The translations under genes and the position numbers were made by a program. Below the pieces are notes generated by a model. That model made no database searches. It saw only the letters and a program-made list of their open reading frames with translations, and was not told where the DNA came from. From Cristatella mucedo (taxonomy: Eukaryota > Bryozoa > Phylactolaemata > Cristatellidae): DNA of 64,000 bases. The stretch lies in assembly GCA_009760855.2 (NCBI GenBank), contig WPIO01000006.1, positions 4,420,001-4,484,000 on the forward strand. Reading direction: 5' to 3'. Of the stretch, positions 57,951 to 64,000 are shown piece by piece (within the stretch, counting starts at the first letter, position 1; each line of letters opens with the position of its first letter).

Positions 57951-58164
57951 TATTTTAGGAAGCTGGCGATACTGGTACTTAAAAGTTTGGCATCGCCGAA
58001 ACATGAGGAACTGTACTAAAGGGTCGCAGCATTGGAAGGCTAAGGAGCACTGAGTTAGATTAATCCCATATAAACTATTATGCCTCCTCAGAATAGACAG
58101 TAGAGTTGGCGAGCACAGGCTCACGATCACGTCTGGATGGCCGGAATAAGTGTAGCTTAATCTA

Positions 58165-58530
58165 CTCCACACCGGCCAAGCATCGTAACACCCGACTTTC
58201 GGAATCTGTTTACCTATGCCTCTGCAAACCTCAAATCCTTCGGAGACCGTGCACTTTCGTTAGTATGTTCCCAAAGCCTGGAACTCACTCCCGACTTCCG
58301 TCACGATATCCCCTGACTTGAACACAATTAAAAACAAATTAAAAACGCAACTATCAATGACAGCATTTAGTGTGACCTCTGATTCGTTTTTTATGTGCTT
58401 ATGAGTGCACACACTGTGCATGCTGCCACTAACTACACTTGCATGCGGAGCCTGTGCATGTCACACCTAACCGTAATCAAGTGTAGTGCTTGATCATGTT
58501 TTATTATTATTTTTATTATTAGCTGCACTC
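58165..58530 (+). mobile_element. LINE-A 3' end, 5' truncated
   Basis: Forward copy: last RT codons in pieces (AKHRNTRLSES; 'cccaaagcctggaactcactccc'), 3' UTR with 'tgcatgctgccactaactac' and a TTATTATT tail. Confidence 0.75.
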
Positions 58531-58539
58531 ATCCTATCC

Positions 58540-58720
58540 TAGCTGATTAAGCAGCCTCTTTTTGTATAGCGACAGAAGAGCCTTTACGGTTATCACCACC
58601 GCTTGCAGTGGCGATCAAGGATCGCCCACCGAAAGGAATAGAACCCACGACGTCGGGACCGAGGTCGTGAAAGCAACCACCTTACCTAGTGTGCCATCAC
58701 GGCTCACCTATGAAAGCAGG
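58540..58720 (-). repeat. tRNA-derived SINE
   Basis: Reverse-oriented. The - strand begins 'gtgagccgtgatggcacact', 'aggtaaggtggttgc' (A box region), a B-box-like 'gtgggttctattcc', then a body and the tail 'ctgtcgctatacaaaaagag'. Confidence 0.75.
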
Positions 58721-58804
58721 TTTCAAACGGCAAAGATCAAACGAGGTAACGTGCGTCTTTGTAAAATGTCGTGGTGACAGCACCCTACTCTTTCCAGTAA
58801 ACAA

Positions 58805-58985
58805 ATAAATAAATCCTAGCTAATTAAACAGCCATTTTTTGTATAGCGACAGATGAGCCTTTACGGCTATCACCTCCGCTTGCAGTGGCGATACAGAATC
58901 GCCCACCACAGGAATCGAACCCACTACCTCGGGCCCGAGGTGGTGAAAGCAACCGCCTTACCTAGTGTGCCATCGCGGCTCACCA
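58805..58985 (-). repeat. tRNA-derived SINE
   Basis: Second copy, same orientation, 265 bp further on, with a perfect B box (GGTTCGATTCC on -). The best preserved member of this SINE family in the window. Confidence 0.8.
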
Positions 58986-60300
58986 GTAGCCTGCAGCACC
59001 ATCTTAGATAGAACAAAGTGTATGCAAAATCAATTGAAGTTTACATAGCTAGCTTAATAGCCAACAGAGCTGGCTGCAAATTAAAGACCATGCAAACGTT
59101 AACACTACTGCGTACCTCCTGCCCAGTTTACACGTACTTGGTGGTATTCGTTATAGGTCAAACCACTGAAAACTTCGGGTTCGAGCAGATAAGTGCACCC
59201 CTTTCCAAGACCACCGTATTGTGAGGCTAGCTAGGAGTGCTAGCTATGAGTACAATCTCACCGCCAGCACTGTTTCTTGGCTTTTGCAGATCGCGTAGAA
59301 ACTGTCGCACGGCTGCGACCGAACAGCCCTGCTTCCGATCTGCGCCTGCGCTAGGGCCACCCACCGCGTGGGCTTACCACTGCGCACTCGGTGGGTGGCA
59401 CTTCTGTGCTGCACTCACGCTGGCACTCACGGCGGGTGGCGGGAGCGCCCCTCGGCGGCCCGTGTGCTCGCGGGCTAGCAACGAAATCAGTCGACACGCC
59501 CTCAACCTCATCATGGATCCGCCAATAGTATGGCTCAGCTTACTCAGGTAACTAGTACGCATGCGCGGCGCCGAGGGGGAGCCTGTCTGCTTGCCCCGGC
59601 GACTCAACCCAGCCCGGGTCAACATTAAGGACGTGACACGGAACGTCTGAGTGGCTTTTAGCCGTCTAGCTCCGTAGCTGTCACTGCAGGGCCGAGTATG
59701 TCTTCTTTTTTTCGTCTGACGTGGCCCAGCTGCTTATAAGAACCTCAAATTCACTGAGCGGGTGCATGCACACTGCACAGCAGGCCAGCTACCGACCAGC
59801 GGCCAGGCTGGTCGCCTCTGACGAGCAAGTTTCCTGACCAAAGTTGACATCGCCGATCCAGGTAGAAATTTGAAAATTTCTGGACACAGCTGACGTGTCG
59901 CAGCACAATGCGGCCGTGAGAGAAAATAAAATAAACATGACATCACGTACGGCCTAGATCTTTGTAGGGATGATGGCTCGAATGAAGGAGGAGCTCCAGC
60001 CAATGACGCGACAACGCAAAGCGACAGCCTTACGCGACCAAAGCAGCCCAGCAACAATAATTCGTCACATCCAAGCCGTGCGATAATGCGAGCGGGAAAC
60101 GGAAACGCAAACTGTGGGCAGCTGCAACACCATCCACCAGACGATCGTAACTTAAGATGAGGCCAATTTGCTTCAACATTCTCAAAAATTTGTTTTCCTA
60201 AATTGACGGGAGAAAAGCATCACATAATCTTCTCCCGTCAAAGTGATCCTGAGTGGGCGAAGGTAAGTAATTTATTAACGGGTAACATCCCAAGTTCCTT
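58986..60300. other. Unassigned, GC-richer spacer
   Basis: No motif-bearing gene found. Frames at 59237-59551 (+) and 59734-60057 (-) are open but not recognisable. A 12-bp-stem hairpin lies at 60197-60236. Confidence 0.35.
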
Positions 60301-60306
60301 ACTTAC

Positions 60307-60571
60307 CCGGAGGGCCACTGGATGAGGCCATTTTGGTGAAAAGCTGCAGGGACGTCGGTCAGCCATCCCGGTAAATCGAAAGAGCGAGGCGACATCCGAG
60401 GTAATCAGTGCCATTTTCCAGATACGCCTGCTTCTGTGGCATTTGTGTCACCGCTTCTTGAGAACGCGGGAATTCCTGACGCACGAAGCTCTCGAACTGC
60501 GGCGAGTTGCTAGAAAAGGGCTCGCTCCCGTGTACTTTGTAACGCGAACCCGACGTTTTGCGGCGGCTCAC
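60307..60571 (-). other. Possible exon with start codon, - strand
   Basis: ATG at 60331 (MASSSGPPG) runs into a strong donor CCGG-GTAAGTAAGG (GT at 60306-60305). Upstream on the same strand, 60571-60359 is open for 70 codons (YKVHGSEPFSSN, AYLENGTDYLG) and closes with TGA at 60359-60361. Either this is a first exon with an upstream ORF or the 70-codon frame is itself coding. Unsupported by homology. Confidence 0.25.
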
Positions 60572-60955
60572 AGCCAGCTAGAGCTGCTCTGAGTCAATAA
60601 CTGACGTTATTGCGAACGCCGTTCAGCCGGAGGGACGACCAAGTCACGACACTATTACGACTTCTCGCCGCACCGGGTTGGGCGGTCCGCGGCTGAGCTT
60701 ACCTAGCCGCAATAGTCAGATCTACAGTGCGACGTTGCGCGTTTCATTCGCAGAGCTGCTCGCGCGCTTTCTCGCCAATTCTCGCCCGGCTGTAATAGCT
60801 AAGAGCGCTCGCAGCAATCTCGTTGATTGTTGGTTGCGAACAAACTCCCTGCTTCCATTCGTCCTCCTGCATCCGGTTTGAAATTTGCCACTGCTATTCG
60901 CCGTTCAGCTTTTCGTCATTAGCAAAATAATGATACTTGTGTAATATATTTTTAG

Positions 60956-61078
60956 GGCACTCCGACTGAGAAGACATTTGGTCCTCTGAAAAATCAGCTT
61001 GCCTCTTCAATGGTGAAGATGAGTATTTTTCGTGCGTGCTTGACTGGCGACCTTTCGGGTTGCACACTGTTGTATCCG
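60956..61078 (+). CDS. Candidate internal exon, unknown gene
   Basis: Acceptor TATTTTTAG ending at 60955 and donor G-GTAAGC at 61079 frame 123 bp (41 codons). Only one frame is open: GTPTEKTFGPLKNQLASSMV, then KMSIFRACLTGDLSGCTLLYP (split here). The other two frames hit stops early. The composition looks like a real protein (charged start, then a hydrophobic end). I do not recognise the family and see no neighbouring exon. Confidence 0.4.
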
Positions 61079-62062
61079 GTAAGCTTGCCTAGTTATTCTA
61101 CATAAAGGCTTCGTCTTGTGGTCCGATAATAGCAACTCAAAGTTAGTATAATGTTAGCAAAACTGCTAGGAAACTTAGTAAGCGATTATGCTCTAAAAAT
61201 TGATTTAATTAATTGACATTGGCTAACTGCAGACACTAAGCTGGCATCCCCGCGGGCGTTCACCATAGACATTCGGAGATTTCCCGAGAGCACCTGCTGG
61301 TGGGGGGAGAACTCCGCATTGCCTCATTTTAGAGGATAATCAAAGCTGACTATCAAATGTAATGCTATTTTAGTGCTTTCAAAGCTCTGATTCATGCAAA
61401 TACAATATCGTTATTAACCCCTAAATCTTAAATGATTTTGAACCCCACTGTGTGTGAGCATGTGCTGCTGCTGCTGTCAGCATCATTTCCGGCCATCGTC
61501 ACTGAGCGAATTTCTGCCGCCGACTTTTGGGCTGCTGCCGCCTCGCATCTCCCTCTTGAGGGACGCGACGAGATAATAGTGCTTGGCTGTTGGTGGGAGA
61601 CGTGGCTGATTCGTGCAAAGTGGCTTATCTCCCTTTATTGAGCTCATTTTGGTAGGTAAAGACTAAGTTTTAATCTGGCAGTCAGCAGCAATCAAAGCAC
61701 GCCTCCATATACTAGCACGGCCAGCCACTCTACTATGATTATCGGATACATAATTGGTAAATAATCAAGCTTATACTCGTCGGAGGCATTTTTCTGCCAG
61801 TAATGTCCGGATAAATGGGATTTTATCGATGGTTTGAACTCGTGCACTGATTGAAGGTACTTGATTTAGTGAAGCAACACACAACCTTAAAATGTACATC
61901 TACTGATTGAGGTAGCAGGTATTTCAATGAATTGCTCTGTGTATAGTTTCAAGCTCCAATAGGGCAACCAGGTTGGTTTGTATTAGATTCTATAATCGTG
62001 AATTTTATTATTTTTTGAAAATAACTCCTGTTAATTAATGGGAATTTTAGTAAAATACTTAC
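61079..62062. other. Unassigned spacer
   Basis: No recognised feature. The 69-codon frame at 61432-61641 (+) has no motif. Confidence 0.35.
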
Positions 62063-62158
62063 AATCTCGGCATCATACGACTGCGACTTGTATCCCAACT
62101 TGTTGAACCTTGGTAGATCGAGATACACGAGTGAAGTTTGTTGAGCGCATTTTTGCAA
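62063..62158 (-). CDS. Candidate exon b, unknown gene
   Basis: 96 bp (32 codons) on -, from an AG at 62160-62159 to the donor GAGATT-GTAAGT (GT at 62062-62061). Reads LQKCAQQTSLVYLDLPRFNK and on to SYDAEI. In phase with exon a across a 60-bp intron. Family not recognised. Confidence 0.35.
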
Positions 62159-62218
62159 CTTGTATACAGCTTTATTATTGTACGTTCTTCCTTGTAAAAT
62201 CCGTTACTCGGCTAATAC

Positions 62219-62433
62219 GTATCGGAGGAAAGTTTGAAATTCAAGTTCGGTTCTACTTGTTTTATACGACTCTAGAAAAGATTTCGGTTGGATACATGTT
62301 GCTGTGCACGTTATCAAACGTCCTGGAGCTTCCTTTTCCGTAATCGTTGACGTACAGCCAAATACATCAAATCCATTCACCTTGACCTCTGTCGGATGAA
62401 GCAAGTGCCTTACCAATTCCGCCAAACAAGGGT
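62219..62433 (-). CDS. Candidate exon a, unknown gene
   Basis: 215 bp on - (2 bases plus 71 codons) from acceptor TTTCCTTACTGAG to donor GATAC-GTATT. Reads LAELVRHLLHPTEVKVNGFD, VFGCTSTITEKEAPGRL and on to LEFQTFLRY. Splice phases match exon b. No domain recognised; further exons, if any, were not found. Confidence 0.35.
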
Positions 62434-62987
62434 CTCAGTAAGGAAACAGCAGCAGTCATCCTCATAGGGGCTAGGAGTTAAGATGAAAACAACCAGGACT
62501 TTACTGCTTAACGTTTTGATTTTTCTTAACATAACCCTTGGGGTAAATAAATATCAGCTACCGAGGAGATTATGAAGAACGACAAATTTTATTCGATTGT
62601 CTTAATTTCTAACAGCAGTCTGTCTGACGAACGTGGCATTTGTAGACGTGTGCATTAATGTATCTCCCTTTGCAACTCCACAATACCACAATTACTGTCG
62701 GTGTTACCCGAAACCTTTACGCGTCTGCAACTCCATGCAACGTTAGTTTGTCCGTACCTTATATGATCATTTATTTTTAAGTTTCAACGATGTATCAAGT
62801 TTCAGTCGTTCTGTTTGCGAAAATAGCCGATATTTCCTCGCTTCGTCGAAGATTTCGTTGCTATTGGGAACACCTCTCGGAAGTTGTCAAAGTTGCCTTG
62901 GACAGCTTCGTGTACACTTGGTAGAAACGTTGACCAAGACTGTCAAATGTTGAGTTGACCATGGCTGACTAACGTGATCACCCAGCT

Positions 62988-64000
62988 GGTCTAGCGAGCT
63001 GATTCTAATGCTGCACACCATGCATCTGGTCTCGTTTGATTTATGGGCCGCTTTACCGTTCTCGTCTCTAAAGCATCTACTTACCAAAACCAGACACGTG
63101 GCATCTTCAGCAGCTGATGCCATTGTTCCAAATTCTTTGGTTGGTCACTGGTTTGGGATAAGAATGTGAAGCCAGAGATGTCTTGAACGGTGAAGAACTT
63201 GCCTTCCCACTGTGTTCAGCGTTTCAGAGCCGAGCCCGTCACGACCGAGTGTGTGTGGCTTCTTTTGCGAGCCACTATTGTTTTCTTAGCACTCTTACAT
63301 AGCTTCCGAGTGAGTCATGAACGGTGCTGGTCGAGTGAGCTGAATCTAATGCTGCACACCATGCATTTGGTCTCGTTTGATTCATGGGCCGCTTTACCGT
63401 TCTTGTCTCTACAACATTTACTTACCAAAACCGGACACGTGGCATCTTCAGCAGCTGATGCAATTGTTGGAATCTCTTTGGTTGGTCACTGGTTTGGGAT
63501 AAGAATGTGAAGCCAGAGATGTCTTGAACGGTGGAGAACTTGCCTTCCCACTGTGTTCAGCGTTTCGGTGCCGAGCCCGTCACGACCGAGTGTGTGTGGC
63601 TTCTTTTGCGAGCCACTATTGTTTTCTTAGCACTCTTACATAGCTTCCGAGTGAGTCATGAACGGCGCTGGTCGAGTGAGCTGAATCTAATGCTGCACAT
63701 CATGCATCTGGTCTCGTTTGATTTATGGGCCGCTTTACCGTTCTCGTCTCTAAAGCATCTACTTACCAAAACCAGACACGTGGCATCTTCAGCAGCTGAT
63801 GCAATTGTTGGAATCTCTTTGGTTGGTCACTGGTTTGGGATAAGAATGTGAAGCTAGAAATGTCTTAAACGGTAAAGGACCTGCCTCCCCACTGTGTTCA
63901 GCGTTTCAGTGCCGAGCCCTTCACGACCGAGTGTGTGTGGCTTCTTTTGCGAGCCATCATTGTTTTCTTAGCACTCTCACATAGCTTCTGCATGAGTCAT
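62988..64000. repeat. 341-bp tandem array (runs off the window edge)
   Basis: Nearly identical units with a 341-bp period: a partial unit from about 62988, full units around 63190-63530 and 63531-63871, and a partial from 63872 to the end. The 106-codon + strand frames repeat with the unit but change frame between units (341 is not a multiple of 3). Confidence 0.92.

Noticed and set aside
59237-59551. 104-codon frame on + as a gene
   Set aside because: No motif, no splice context, and a competing open frame on -.
63190-63851. 106-codon + strand frames repeated in the tandem array
   Set aside because: The unit length is not a multiple of three, so the frames cannot join. No splice sites or motifs on +; the - strand cassette explains more.
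62988-64000. CRISPR array
   Set aside because: 341-bp units without short direct repeats and spacers, in clearly eukaryotic DNA with no cas-like gene.

Overview
This is invertebrate-animal nuclear DNA. Spliced genes with GT-AG introns, LINE, SINE and LTR retroelements, microsatellites and low gene density rule out a prokaryote. The gene found (a serotonin transporter) points to a bilaterian. I cannot place the clade from sequence alone.

Region 1 (1 to about 22.9 kb) is the 3' two-thirds of an SLC6 neurotransmitter transporter gene on the + strand, best matched to the serotonin transporter (SERT). Eleven exons (1183-1402, 5401-5539, 5795-5929, 6671-6774, 12759-12883, 12985-13097, 14202-14330, 16936-17035, 18249-18349, 19065-19232, 22592-22666) join in frame through TM3 to TM12 and a short cytoplasmic tail. 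The 5' exons (TM1, TM2) lie outside the window. The introns are packed with two LINE families, called here LINE-A (L2/CR1-like, 3' tail of ATT repeats) and LINE-B (L2/CR1-like, 3' tail rich in ATTAC), and with tRNA-derived SINEs.

Region 2 (23-27.5 kb) holds further LINE-A copies, including one with a nearly open reverse transcriptase. Region 3 (27.5-45.3 kb) is a segmental duplication zone. A block of about 5.5 kb is present twice in direct orientation (27.5-33.06 and 39.9-45.3 kb). Inside it a 735-bp palindromic element has opposite orientation in the two copies. A GC-rich, alanine-codon-rich unit occurs four times (31.57-33.06 +, 33.06-34.03 -, 36.73-38.45 +, 43.44-45.29 +).

Region 4 (45.3-49.9 kb) is a structurally complete Ty3/Gypsy-type LTR retrotransposon on the - strand: 425-bp LTRs, 5-bp target duplication, gag with zinc knuckles, and protease-RT-RNase H-integrase. 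It sits inside the fourth GC-rich unit and carries in-frame stops. Region 5 (about 50.2-56 kb) is a degenerate LINE-B with an endonuclease and a reverse transcriptase. About 2.5 kb of virus-like sequence (capsid-like fragments on -, fibre-like fragments on +) interrupts its 3' end. Region 6 (56-64 kb) holds simple repeats (CAG-type, a long AT run, purine tracts), SINEs, two weak candidate gene fragments and, at the right edge, a 341-bp tandem array with a possible duplicated exon.

I found no coherent new multi-gene system. The most unusual items are the flip-oriented palindromic segment inside a duplication, the multicopy alanine-rich ORF unit, the virus-like insert in a LINE, and the tandem array with a repeated exon-like cassette.
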